A DNA stretch of 64,000 nucleotides from Undibacterium paludis (GTDB lineage: Bacteria > Pseudomonadota > Gammaproteobacteria > Burkholderiales > Burkholderiaceae_D). Where the stretch lies: the NCBI RefSeq assembly GCF_022568815.1, contig NZ_JAKZHX010000007.1:277748-341747 (forward strand), given 5' to 3'. The translations under genes and the position numbers were made by a program. How positions within the stretch are numbered: the stretch's first letter is position 1; every line of letters begins with the position of its first letter. The notes under the pieces are model-generated. The model was not told where the DNA came from. It searched no databases and was given only the letters and a program-made list of their open reading frames with translations. Shown here piece by piece: positions 28,916 through 36,158 of the stretch.

Positions 28916-31324
28916 TCATGCCAAATTTTTGAGTAACCAATGCTCATTACTTGACCATCCCAGGAAACGCTTTGCCCCGGTATGTAAACAAATTTCTTCG
29001 TTAAGTTCCCGCCCCTCGGCAAGCAAGTGCAGACCAAGCATTGCTGGCATAAACGCTTTCAGCAGCATCGCATCTTGCTTACGAATATGCTCATTTGCCC
29101 ATGAAGAAAATTGTGACTGATCGCTGATATCAGATAAAGATAAGAAAAACAGCATCTGCCTCCATGCATAAGCAGCGTTCTTTATCTTGATCAATTTGGA
29201 ATGTCTGTCTGTCGTCTTGACACCCAAACGCTGACATACCCAGGAAAAACACTGCTGCGCCAGCACGAAAGCCTGTTTTTTGAATTCTGCATCAATACCA
29301 ATCTGCAAACACAGGCTTGCGAGGTTTTGCGTTGTCAATATTTGCTGTTGCTCTATGATCATGCCATTGGCTGCGACACTCCGGCCATAGCTCACCCCAG
29401 CCATGGCCTCGCATAGTTCAGCAAATACGTCGCGTTGTGCCACAAATACTCTTTTTCTTCTTGCAGGCAGTGCTTCCTGGTTGGAAATCTCCATTACATC
29501 AGCGTAGTTGATGCCATAATATCTGGCATAAGCACTGCCTTGCAAAAGACCTCCTGCCAGCTTTGCCGCCTGCAAAAACTTGCCAGAAAACCTGCCCATA
29601 AAAATATCGGATGCCACCTCTTCAACCAGAGGAATGTCCAGTCCAGCAAGCCTGGCCAGAGCCTTAAATTCTTGTAAAAGCTTGTTGGGGACAATCACAT
29701 GAGGGAAAGCATTGAAATTCAGGCGCGCCATTTCTGCCAAGGCTTGCCCAGCGACGAATCTGTCATTAGCCCGGACTTTCTGCAAACCTGTAAGCGTTTT
29801 TATCCAGGGCAATTCATCGAACTGTACCTGTTTTTCCAGGTTGAGCAACAATAAAGAACGACGCCGCCTGAAAGCAATATACGCAGCAGAAAGCAAACCT
29901 TGAGATTCCTGATCAGCACTACCTGCAGAGATCATGTCTGCCGTTAACTGCGACAACACTCTGGCCAGCACTTCTCCCGATCCTATGATGCGATGTTGAA
30001 TGAGCGTGGGTACATTTGCTTCCAGGGCATAGTTAATTTTCCGACGCAAACAAAATGGGAAGCCAACTTCCGCAGCGATTCCCCATTGATTAGCTTCTGC
30101 GGCAGAAACCGGGGACAATACCTGTTCCACATTTGCGATGCCACCTGTTGCTGGAAAGGCTTGCAGACGCTCGCACAATAATTTGGCAAGCACATCAAAT
30201 GCTGGTGACCTTACCTGCAACTCTTGAGCTGCGCGCACTTGTCTGTGCTGAAGTGACCCTGGAGCGCCACGCTTGGTGATGTACCTGGCCAGCAACAAGC
30301 GTATGCGGCCGACATCACGACCAACTAAAGACTCAGGCGCAGCGCAACACTTTTCCAGATAATGCCGTAACTGGTAGAAACTATCATCTTTGCGATCAGG
30401 CCAGGTGCTTGACCTGTGCGACTTGCGTTTTTCCACCAGATTACGCAGTAACTCACTAGCGCGTTTATACCAGGTTTCCGGGAAGTGCTGACATGGCCAA
30501 CCACCCGCAATATTAAAGCTGCCTGTATGCTTATTTATCCAGGAACCATCCTCATCAATTTGTATGAATGGCATGTCGCCCTCTACTGTTTCCAGAAAGA
30601 GTTTAACCATGTCGTCATAAACAGGACGCCAGATAGCAATGGTTTCTTTTTGAACCATCAATGCCTGGTTAGGCTGAATCGAAAGCAGTTTTTCTTTTGT
30701 TATTGCTACATCCTGCACACAAACATTACCCTGGACTCGACCTGCCTGCTGCTTGAACTCAGGATAAAAACGCAAACGAGAAAACCAGGGTGTAATCACA
30801 TCAAGTAACTCAATCGCCTGCTCCACATATCCATGCTGAATCAACCAGGCTACGACAGGAAGTGCTGCTTCTTCTGGCGTGTCCATTGTATATGACCCAG
30901 CATACATTGCGCCCAGCAAGCGGGACATACCCTGCTCGGAAAGAAAGTAATTGTTCAATGCGCTTCTAGCATCACCAACGCTGTCGGCGGCTGCATCAGC
31001 GACTTCAGTCAGCAAAAGCTTCTCAAATTCATGCAAGGCTCCGGCTGCTTTGAATTCACCCGTTGCAAATCCACCTGTAATGACATCCAGGGTCACCCAG
31101 GCCGGGACCTCGGCAAGAGGCGTTCTGCTGCCCGCGCTAAATACACCATCGAGTGTATTGCGTATCACCGATTTCCATTTTTCTGTTTTTTTGTTTGCGT
31201 TTTCACGCACGGCGGCATCGGCATGTGTTTGGCCGGCCCATGCTGCTTTAGCCATCTGGAATTCGGCATAGCCATGAACGTTGACTAGCATCAGGCCTAT
31301 CTCTCTTTTTTGAATGTCGTCCAT
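28916..31324 (-). CDS. Large protein of unknown function in the RNA-repair operon (802 aa)
   Basis: I do not recognise this protein. It is about 802 residues, soluble, rich in Leu, Ala and Lys and probably mostly helical. No signal peptide, membrane helix, P-loop or metal-binding cluster stands out. I choose the ATG at 31324 (MDDIQKREIGLMLVNVHG); the frame also allows a GTG at 31345 that abuts the 3' end of a tRNA-like gene. It lies last in the rtcR-controlled gene run, after a DIP1984-family gene and the tRNA-like gene, so a role in RNA repair or tRNA handling is possible. That link is positional only. Confidence 0.85.
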   Translation of the reverse strand: MDDIQKREIGLMLVNVHGYAEFQMAKAAWAGQTHADAAVRENANKKTEKWKSVIRNTLDGVFSAGSRTPLAEVPAWVTLDVITGGFATGEFKAAGALHEFEKLLLTEVADAAADSVGDARSALNNYFLSEQGMSRLLGAMYAGSYTMDTPEEAALPVVAWLIQHGYVEQAIELLDVITPWFSRLRFYPEFKQQAGRVQGNVCVQDVAITKEKLLSIQPNQALMVQKETIAIWRPVYDDMVKLFLETVEGDMPFIQIDEDGSWINKHTGSFNIAGGWPCQHFPETWYKRASELLRNLVEKRKSHRSSTWPDRKDDSFYQLRHYLEKCCAAPESLVGRDVGRIRLLLARYITKRGAPGSLQHRQVRAAQELQVRSPAFDVLAKLLCERLQAFPATGGIANVEQVLSPVSAAEANQWGIAAEVGFPFCLRRKINYALEANVPTLIQHRIIGSGEVLARVLSQLTADMISAGSADQESQGLLSAAYIAFRRRRSLLLLNLEKQVQFDELPWIKTLTGLQKVRANDRFVAGQALAEMARLNFNAFPHVIVPNKLLQEFKALARLAGLDIPLVEEVASDIFMGRFSGKFLQAAKLAGGLLQGSAYARYYGINYADVMEISNQEALPARRKRVFVAQRDVFAELCEAMAGVSYGRSVAANGMIIEQQQILTTQNLASLCLQIGIDAEFKKQAFVLAQQCFSWVCQRLGVKTTDRHSKLIKIKNAAYAWRQMLFFLSLSDISDQSQFSSWANEHIRKQDAMLLKAFMPAMLGLHLLAEGRELNEEICLHTGAKRFLGWSSNEHWLLKNLA

Positions 31325-31349
31325 GGTCTCGACTGGTTGTATCACGGGG

Positions 31350-31420
31350 TCCGGAGGCTGGATTTGAACCAGCGCCCTCTCGGTAACAAGCCGAGCATTC
31401 CACCACAGAACTTCTCCGGA
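31350..31420 (-). tRNA. tRNA-like gene, anticodon UGU (Thr-type), no encoded CCA
   Basis: A complete 71 nt cloverleaf can be drawn: acceptor UCCGGAG/CUCCGGA (7 bp), D-stem GUUC/GAAU with a 7 nt GG-containing loop, anticodon stem CUCGG/CCGAG with loop CUUGUUA, five-base variable region, and T-stem GCUGG/CCAGC with loop UUCAAAU. By position the anticodon is UGU. Oddities: A instead of U at position 8, U at position 37 and CCC instead of CCA after the acceptor. It sits inside the RNA-repair operon, 25 nt before the 802-residue protein. It may be a specialised tRNA-like substrate or decoy rather than a translating tRNA. Confidence 0.75.
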
Positions 31421-31659
31421 TCAGTCAGGCATGCCAGCAATAAAATGCTGGCAGCTATACTACAATATAAAACAGGAACATAGCCAGCGTGTGGTAGTTA
31501 AGTTTGCAGCGTGCAATTTCAACAGTGCGATGTGATGGGCTGAGTTGTCATTTGTTGGCGCTGCCCATCGCGCTCGGTCAGCGATCCCAGTATGTTTTCC
31601 ACCCCCTGTCATCGGGCCGGGGTTCCACGCTCACCCTATGTTCCAAAAACTTTACAAAT

Positions 31660-31760
31660 ATGACTTACGAAAAATTGCCCCAGCAAGGCGCGGCGACGAA
31701 GGCAGTACTTTAGTACGGCTAGGCGCTGCAACGCAGCTGGGGCAGTTTTGCGTAAGTCAT
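31660..31760. repeat. 101 bp interrupted palindrome overlapping the DIP1984 gene stop
   Basis: ATGACTTACGAAAAATTGCC (31660-31679) and its continuation CCAGC pair with GCTGG and GGCAGTTTTGCGTAAGTCAT (31741-31760) with about two mismatches. The interior contains a smaller AGTACTTTAGTAC palindrome. The stop codon of the DIP1984-family gene lies inside the right arm. The form suggests a mobile REP- or MITE-like element or a structured 3' end. The flanking 31421-31659 stretch holds no recognised gene. Confidence 0.75.
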
Positions 31761-32212
31761 AACAACACTACCTGCCAGTTGCTTTCCTGGATTTTTGCAT
31801 TCAATTCGCGCATTTTTTTTGCCAGGTCTTCTGACTGTCTTTGCAATTTTTTCACATCAAATACGGACACCCATTTTATTTCACGTGCGCTATAACGATC
31901 AGGCTCTTTATGTGTTGATTCTATCGCTGCCTGCAACAAGGCATGGCGCTGTATCAAGCTATCGCGTTCAGCAATAGCGGCTGTCAGGCTACGGCCATCT
32001 GGCAGTTTGTTTGTCATGTTCGCCGCATTAATCGCCAGCACCAGCTTTTCCAGTTCAGTAGTTACCGCATAGGCTTCCAGCAACAAGGCTTCTGGATCCT
32101 CCTGTGGCACATTACCTTCCTGCACCAGGCCGTTATGCACTATACGTTCACGCATGGATGCCAGTTTTTTCTGTAAATCGCCTCGCAATAACAAGGCTTC
32201 TGCAAGTTTCAT
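31757..32212 (-). CDS. DIP1984 family protein (septicolysin-like)
   Basis: A 151-residue, mainly helical protein. The pattern MKLAEALLLRGDLQKKLASM, VQEGNVPQEDPEALL, NAANMTNKLPDGRSLTAAIAERD and DRYSAREIKWVSVFDVKKLQ matches the DIP1984 family, whose function is not established. The repeated hydrophobic spacing and high charge suggest an antiparallel helical hairpin or coiled coil. It follows rtcA by 13 bp and is clearly part of the same transcript. Its stop codon lies in a long palindrome. Confidence 0.88.
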   Translation of the reverse strand: MKLAEALLLRGDLQKKLASMRERIVHNGLVQEGNVPQEDPEALLLEAYAVTTELEKLVLAINAANMTNKLPDGRSLTAAIAERDSLIQRHALLQAAIESTHKEPDRYSAREIKWVSVFDVKKLQRQSEDLAKKMRELNAKIQESNWQVVLL

Positions 32213-32225
32213 CTTGCTCTCCTTT

Positions 32226-33257
32226 CTAATTTTGTTTCATCGTACAGATAAAGCGTTTATCCTGCAGTTTGAATTCTGTGCTGACTGGCAAAAACCTTGC
32301 AATTACATCCGCATTTGTCTTCGCGTGCTGCGACACGACGCTGCACGTAAAACTGCCACCACCCGCCAGTGCAAATGGCAACATGACCTGGTCTGCGAGG
32401 TGCTCGCCAAGTGCCGCACCTGATGCAACATAGTCGCGTAATTCCTGCACTGTTCTTTTGGCGACGTTTTCTGCCTTGACGGCTTTTTCACCAAAGCCGC
32501 AAAACACTTCAGTGACCTGCTCATGTTCCAGCGTAATCAGTAGTACATTGCCCGGCCCCTGGTCATTACTGAGGCCACGTACCAGCAATTGATCGGCAGT
32601 CCAGCCCATGCCAGCACCTACGCATTCAAGCTCACGTTTGGCAACATCAACGGGTACGCCAGCGACAAAGCTTTCTGCATAGCCTTTGAGTCTTTCGCCG
32701 CGTTCCAGCAAATCGATCTTCTTCAATTGCTTGCAAGGCTGTACCTGAGCGATGATTTCACCGCCGCCTGCTGGTACAAAGCCATAGCGTTTCAATTCAA
32801 AGCTGACATCTGCCCCCATTTGCTGCAATACCCGGCCATAGGCCTTTTGTAAAAACTGTGCTGGCGGTGCCATGTCATTATGCGTGCCGCCTGTAATCTT
32901 GACCGTTGATGGTTTGTCGGCATATAGCAAGGCCGGTATCAGGGTCTGCAACACCAGGGTACAACTGCCTGCACTACCTATGGCGAACTGGTAAGTGCCA
33001 CCATAGATACCAGATGGAATAAATTCCAGTGTGGTCGAGCCCAGTTCTGCACCGGTCACCCGCGCACCGCTGACAGCCGCAGCCGATTGCACGGCCACCA
33101 GATGCTGGCGCAACAAACCGGGCTTGGCGCGGCCAGCACGGATATTAATGATGCGAAAAGGCTGACCAGTAATCATGGACAGGCTCAAGGAGCTACGCAA
33201 TATCTGCCCACCACCCTCACCTACCGAACCATCCAATTCTATAAATTTCTTATTCAT
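32226..33257 (-). CDS. rtcA: RNA 3'-terminal phosphate cyclase RtcA
   Basis: RtcA uses ATP to convert an RNA 3'-phosphate to a 2',3'-cyclic phosphate, the end RtcB can use. The start MNKKFIELDGSVGEGGGQILRSSL is the family hallmark and sets the ATG at 33257; an upstream TTG is less likely. The GGTHNDMAPP segment and the catalytic-His region AGGGSFTCSVVSQHAKTN near the C-terminus are present. Length (343 aa) is close to the 338 of E. coli. It lies downstream of rtcB, separated by a 65 bp gap with a perfect inverted repeat. Confidence 0.97.
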   Translation of the reverse strand: MNKKFIELDGSVGEGGGQILRSSLSLSMITGQPFRIINIRAGRAKPGLLRQHLVAVQSAAAVSGARVTGAELGSTTLEFIPSGIYGGTYQFAIGSAGSCTLVLQTLIPALLYADKPSTVKITGGTHNDMAPPAQFLQKAYGRVLQQMGADVSFELKRYGFVPAGGGEIIAQVQPCKQLKKIDLLERGERLKGYAESFVAGVPVDVAKRELECVGAGMGWTADQLLVRGLSNDQGPGNVLLITLEHEQVTEVFCGFGEKAVKAENVAKRTVQELRDYVASGAALGEHLADQVMLPFALAGGGSFTCSVVSQHAKTNADVIARFLPVSTEFKLQDKRFICTMKQN

Positions 33258-33282
33258 TATTCTTATTTTCAATTCAAATCAA

Positions 33283-33314
33283 GTTCAAGACCTCTGATTA
33301 CAGAGGTCTTGAAC
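33283..33314. repeat. Perfect 14 bp inverted repeat between rtcB and rtcA
   Basis: GTTCAAGACCTCTG (33283-33296) and CAGAGGTCTTGAAC (33301-33314) are exact reverse complements around ATTA. The left portion is 9 bp after the rtcB stop. No U-run follows on the minus strand, so it looks like an mRNA-stabilising or processing hairpin rather than a strong terminator. Confidence 0.88.
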
Positions 33315-33322
33315 TCGCAAAA

Positions 33323-34558
33323 TCAACCCTTAACACATACTACCTGCTTCAATACGTGCACCACATCTACCAGTGCACTCTGGGCCAGCATCACGGCGTC
33401 GATGTCTTTATATGCCATAGGGATTTCATCAATCACGTTGGCATCTTTACGGCATTCCACACCCTCGGTTGCGGCGATCTGATCGGCAACGGTGTACAGC
33501 TTCTTGGCTGCGGTACGGCTCATGGTACGGCCTGCGCCGTGGCTGCAGCTATGGAAACTTTCTTCGTTTCCTTTACCACGGACGATGAAGCTTTTCGCCC
33601 CCATGGAACCAGGAATAATCCCCAATTCACCGGCACGCGCAGATACTGCACCTTTACGGGTTACCAATACATCCTTACCGAAGTGGTGCTCTTTCTGCAC
33701 ATAGTTATGGTGGCAGTTTACCGCCTCAACGTGTGTCTCAAACGGTTTGCTGATCACGGTACGTACAGCAGCGATCAGGTTTTGCATCATCACTTCACGG
33801 TTCAAGCGGGCAAACTTCTGCGCCCAACCCACGGCCTGAATATAGTCCTTGTAATGCTCGGTTCCTTCTGGCAGATAAGACAAGTCCTGATCTGGCAGGT
33901 TGATGAAATGGGTACGCATATCCTGCTTGGCCAGTTCGATGAAATGGCTACCGATCGCATTACCTACACCACGTGAACCGGAATGCAGCATGAACCAAAC
34001 GGCATTAGCTTCATCCAGGCATACTTCGACGAAGTGGTTACCTGTACCAAGAGTCCCCAGGTGACGATAGTTATTGGTGGTTTTCAAACGCGGCGTTTTC
34101 AAACAGATTTCATCGAAACCGTCTTTCAATTGCGCCCAGGCAGTATCCACCGCAGATGGAGGGGTTTCCCATGAGCCTTTATCACGACCTTTGAAGCTAC
34201 GGGTCTTGGGTGACATACCATGCGGTATGGCTTTTTCTATCGCAGCACGCAAAGGGCCGAGGTTATCTGGCAGATCATGAGCGAACAAAGTAGTCTTGGC
34301 AGCCATCATCCCGCAACCGATATCTACCCCAACTGCTGCCGGGATCACAGCGCCAAGAGTAGGTATCACGCTACCGATAGTGGAACCTTTACCCAGATGC
34401 ACGTCCGGCATCACGGCAATATGTTTGTAGATGAAAGGCATACGCGCCGTATTGGCCAGCTGTTTTTTTGCTTCGTCTTCAACAGGAACACCTTTGGTCC
34501 ACATCTTGATAGGACGACCACCTTCGTGTTGCACTACATCATAATCTTCGTGTTTCAT
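33323..34558 (-). CDS. rtcB: RNA ligase RtcB, primary copy
   Basis: This 411-residue protein is the canonical RtcB, close in plan to the E. coli enzyme (MWTKGVPVEDEAKKQL, FIYKHIAVMPDVHLGKGSTIGSV). Catalytic residues are intact: Cys in AVGVDIGCGM near residue 83, NCHHNYVQKEHH, and the GMP-accepting His in SCSHGAGRTMSR near residue 340. It ligates cyclic-phosphate or 3'-phosphate RNA ends to 5'-OH ends, as after anticodon-loop cleavage of tRNA. It follows the Y-RNA-like array and precedes rtcA in a transcript expected to be driven by sigma54 and RtcR. Confidence 0.98.
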   Translation of the reverse strand: MKHEDYDVVQHEGGRPIKMWTKGVPVEDEAKKQLANTARMPFIYKHIAVMPDVHLGKGSTIGSVIPTLGAVIPAAVGVDIGCGMMAAKTTLFAHDLPDNLGPLRAAIEKAIPHGMSPKTRSFKGRDKGSWETPPSAVDTAWAQLKDGFDEICLKTPRLKTTNNYRHLGTLGTGNHFVEVCLDEANAVWFMLHSGSRGVGNAIGSHFIELAKQDMRTHFINLPDQDLSYLPEGTEHYKDYIQAVGWAQKFARLNREVMMQNLIAAVRTVISKPFETHVEAVNCHHNYVQKEHHFGKDVLVTRKGAVSARAGELGIIPGSMGAKSFIVRGKGNEESFHSCSHGAGRTMSRTAAKKLYTVADQIAATEGVECRKDANVIDEIPMAYKDIDAVMLAQSALVDVVHVLKQVVCVKG

Positions 34559-34589
34559 ATTTTTCTATTCTCTTTTTTAAATTCAGGGT

Positions 34590-34713
34590 GGCGACAAGGG
34601 GCGATGAAATAAAGTGCTCTGCCACTGAGCTACACGCTGCCAATTGGCCACGTGATGGGGATCGAACCCACGACCACTTCGTACCTAACGATGTAATTTC
34701 ATCTGTATTCGCC
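34590..34713 (-). ncRNA. Y-like RNA 9: Y stem plus circularly permuted tRNA mimic (YrlA-like)
   Basis: RNA on the minus strand. Outer stem GGCGA/UCGCC, asymmetric internal loop, upper stem GAUGAAA/UUUCAUC: the Ro60-binding Y-RNA plan. Between the strands come a T-arm (GUGGG-UUCGAUC-CCCAU), an acceptor-like helix closed by a short loop, then a D-arm (GUAGCUCAGUGGCAGAGC). The order T-arm, acceptor, D-arm is a circularly permuted tRNA, as known for bacterial YrlA RNAs. It is 31 nt upstream of rtcB. Confidence 0.82.
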
Positions 34714-34785
34714 TAAACTTTTTCTACTGTAACTTTACTGACTTCTGCCTTACTTTTATTAATTTACAAGCTGCCATTTTTTGAT

Positions 34786-34924
34786 GGCGACAATAATCGG
34801 TGAAATATATGTGGTTACCCACAGGTGCTCTACCAACTGAGCTACACGAAAACCGAAATTTCGTGACGGGATTCGAACCCGCGACAGCCTCATTAACAGT
34901 GATGTAATTTCACCAGCATTCGCC
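34786..34924 (-). ncRNA. Y-like RNA 8: best tRNA mimic (T-arm, closed acceptor, D-arm)
   Basis: Outer stem GGCGA/UCGCC, upper stem GGUGAAA/UUUCACC. The insert has a canonical T-arm (GCGGG-UUCGAAU-CCCGU), a closed acceptor helix CACGAAA/UUUCGUG, a perfect D-arm (GUAGCUCAGUUGGUAGAGC) and a small UGUGG-GUAA-CCACA hairpin where an anticodon arm would be. It is the most complete tRNA mimic of the series. Confidence 0.83.
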
Positions 34925-34970
34925 TAAACTTTTACTTACCACACAAACTCTTTCATTTCCAATTACTTGC

Positions 34971-35096
34971 GGCGACAAGGGGCTGTGAAACCGACGGCCG
35001 GGAGACTCAATGAAGAGTCAGTACCCAGGCTACACCAGACCATACTCCATCTGTTCACCACCTTAGGACCGTTATGCATGTTCACTGGCATTCGCC
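34971..35096 (-). ncRNA. Y-like RNA 7: Y stem with degenerate tRNA-like insert
   Basis: Outer stem GGCGA/UCGCC and upper stem GUGAA/UUCAC with the shared 5' AUGCC and 3' CUUGUC elements. The insert keeps only faint D-arm similarity (GGUGUAGCC) and a separate hairpin around GACUCUUCAUUGAGUC. It lacks the conserved AUUACAU of the other members and is the most divergent copy. Confidence 0.68.
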
Positions 35097-35104
35097 TGAA
35101 AAAT

Positions 35105-35482
35105 CTATTGCTTGTGCTTTGCCGCCAGGCCATTCAAATGAGCTTCCCTGGCTAATTTCTTTCTTTGCTGCTCTGCTTTCCTGCAAGGGCGGCATCGAAT
35201 GGCTACACTATTGATATTCCCTTGCATGATTTCATACCACCACTTCTGCTGCTTGCCTGTCCATATCTGCGCACATCCACAATCTCTACAGTTGAAGGCG
35301 TAGTCAACATAAAACAAGGGCAACAGGCCATACGTATTGTTGTTTCTAGCTAATGCATCGCGATCAGTTAACACTGCACCTACCGGAACTGGCAAGGAAT
35401 AAACATCAAAACTTTCTTTCACAGGTATGCGGGCGCGCCGCTTTTCCATGATTTCGGTCCGTCTTTGTTTTCCGCTTTTCAT
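35105..35482 (-). CDS. Small zinc-ribbon protein inside the Y-RNA array
   Basis: A 125-residue, strongly basic protein. Two Cys pairs are visible: CRDCGC near residues 70-75 and CRPC near 99-102, forming a probable zinc ribbon, with the sequence WTGKQQKWWYE between them. Both ends are rich in Lys and Arg. This fits the probable zinc-ribbon (zf-trcl-like) family. It sits between two Y-like RNAs in the same transcript as Ro60 and rtcBA, so RNA binding is likely but unproven. Confidence 0.82.
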   Translation of the reverse strand: MKSGKQRRTEIMEKRRARIPVKESFDVYSLPVPVGAVLTDRDALARNNNTYGLLPLFYVDYAFNCRDCGCAQIWTGKQQKWWYEIMQGNINSVAIRCRPCRKAEQQRKKLAREAHLNGLAAKHKQ

Positions 35483-35505
35483 TACGTCTCTGCTTTAAAA
35501 TCAAA

Positions 35506-35604
35506 CCCCGACAAGTGTTACCAGGATTTCTGCTTCACCCTTGCGGAATGAAGCAGATTGGAGTCGAACCAATTTAACCGATGTAATCCTGATGGCATTC
35601 GGGT
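35506..35604 (-). ncRNA. Y-like RNA 6: Y stem plus T-arm only
   Basis: Outer stem CCCGA/UCGGG, upper stem CAGGAUU/AAUCCUG. The insert has a canonical T-arm (AUUGG-UUCGACU-CCAAU) followed by a closed CUGCUUCA/UGAAGCAG helix like an acceptor stem, but no D-arm. It is intermediate between bare Y stems and full mimics. Confidence 0.78.
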
Positions 35605-35615
35605 AAAACCAGATT

Positions 35616-35691
35616 GAACAAGCCAGGACAAATATTTGAAGTGAAGCTCATTTTCGCAAAATGTAATCACATCAGCATTCCCGACTTATTC
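35616..35691 (-). ncRNA. Y-like RNA 5: minimal stem-loop
   Basis: Outer stem GAAUAAG-UCGGGA pairs with UCCUGG-CUUGUUC (with G-U pairs), inner GUGA pairs with UCAC, and the shared AUGCUGAU and GAUUACAU elements lie on the 5' side with UUGUC on the 3' side. There is no tRNA-like insert. Confidence 0.7.
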
Positions 35692-35722
35692 AAAACCTTT
35701 ACAAATCTATTTCCTGAAGCAC

Positions 35723-35778
35723 CCTATGACAAATATTACTGTGAACATTGCAAATGTAGTCACATGAGCATTCATAGG
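35723..35778 (-). ncRNA. Y-like RNA 4: minimal stem-loop
   Basis: CCUAUGA pairs with UCAUAGG and inner GUGA with UCAC, with the family motifs AUGC, CUACAU (variant of UUACAU) and UUGUC in place. The stem can extend a few more wobble pairs outward. Confidence 0.7.
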
Positions 35779-35811
35779 ATATTCAAGAAAACTGCAACAA
35801 TGATATTTATT

Positions 35812-35884
35812 GAATACGGCATGACAAGAATAGAGGGTGATATTACGTTTCAAATGTAATCACGTCAGCATTCATGCCATATTC
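35812..35884 (-). ncRNA. Y-like RNA 3: minimal stem-loop
   Basis: The outer stem is 13 positions long with one mismatch (GAAUAUGGCAUGA with UCAUGCCGUAUUC). The inner stem GUGAU/AUCAC is separated by the asymmetric internal loop typical of Ro60-binding Y RNAs. The terminal loop contains UACAUUUGAAACGUA, which can close into a small hairpin. It is the clearest minimal member. Confidence 0.75.
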
Positions 35885-35925
35885 AAAACCTGTACTGCGA
35901 CATCTGATTGCGGCATTGAGAAACA

Positions 35926-35987
35926 CAGTACGACAAGGGTTGCCTGCGATTTTTTCTTGGGATGTAATCGCCCGCGCATTCGTACTG
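35926..35987 (-). ncRNA. Y-like RNA 2: minimal stem-loop
   Basis: CAGUACGA pairs with UCGUACUG exactly, inner GCGAUU pairs with AAUCGC, and the family elements AUGC, GAUUACAU and CUUGUC are kept although the stem bases differ from the neighbours. These compensatory changes support a conserved structure. Confidence 0.73.
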
Positions 35988-36021
35988 CATTCCAAACTCA
36001 AGACCACACTCACATGGTCTT

Positions 36022-36099
36022 TGAAGCACGGTATGACAAGGTTTAAAGGTGATTTGACAGTTTTCAGTTGTAATCACATTTGCATTCATGCCGCATTCA
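36022..36099 (-). ncRNA. Y-like RNA 1: minimal stem-loop nearest Ro60
   Basis: UGAAUGCGGCAUGA pairs with UCAUACCGUGCUUCA (few mismatches), inner GUGAUU pairs with AAUCAC, with AUGC, GAUUACA and CUUGUC elements kept. It begins 60 nt after the Ro60 gene stop and heads the array. Confidence 0.74.
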
Positions 36100-36158
36100 A
36101 AAACTTTTACTACCTGGACTGGAGAAGCAGTTACTGCACTTGCCCCGCCAGCGGTTCT

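Noticed and set aside
31430..31625. Possible insertion-sequence remnant beside the tRNA-like gene
   Set aside because: The stretch has a few short GC-rich runs but no transposase-like frame and no terminal repeats that I can pair.
35614..36046. Short plus-strand frames across the Y-RNA array
   Set aside because: They run through the structured RNA elements, lack ribosome-binding sites and reflect the repeated motif rather than coding.
35580..36100. Irregular direct repeats resembling a CRISPR array
   Set aside because: The repeated TGTAATCAC...GCATTC segments are the 5' strands of Y-like stem-loops; each has its own distal complementary 3' strand, spacing varies and no cas gene is present.
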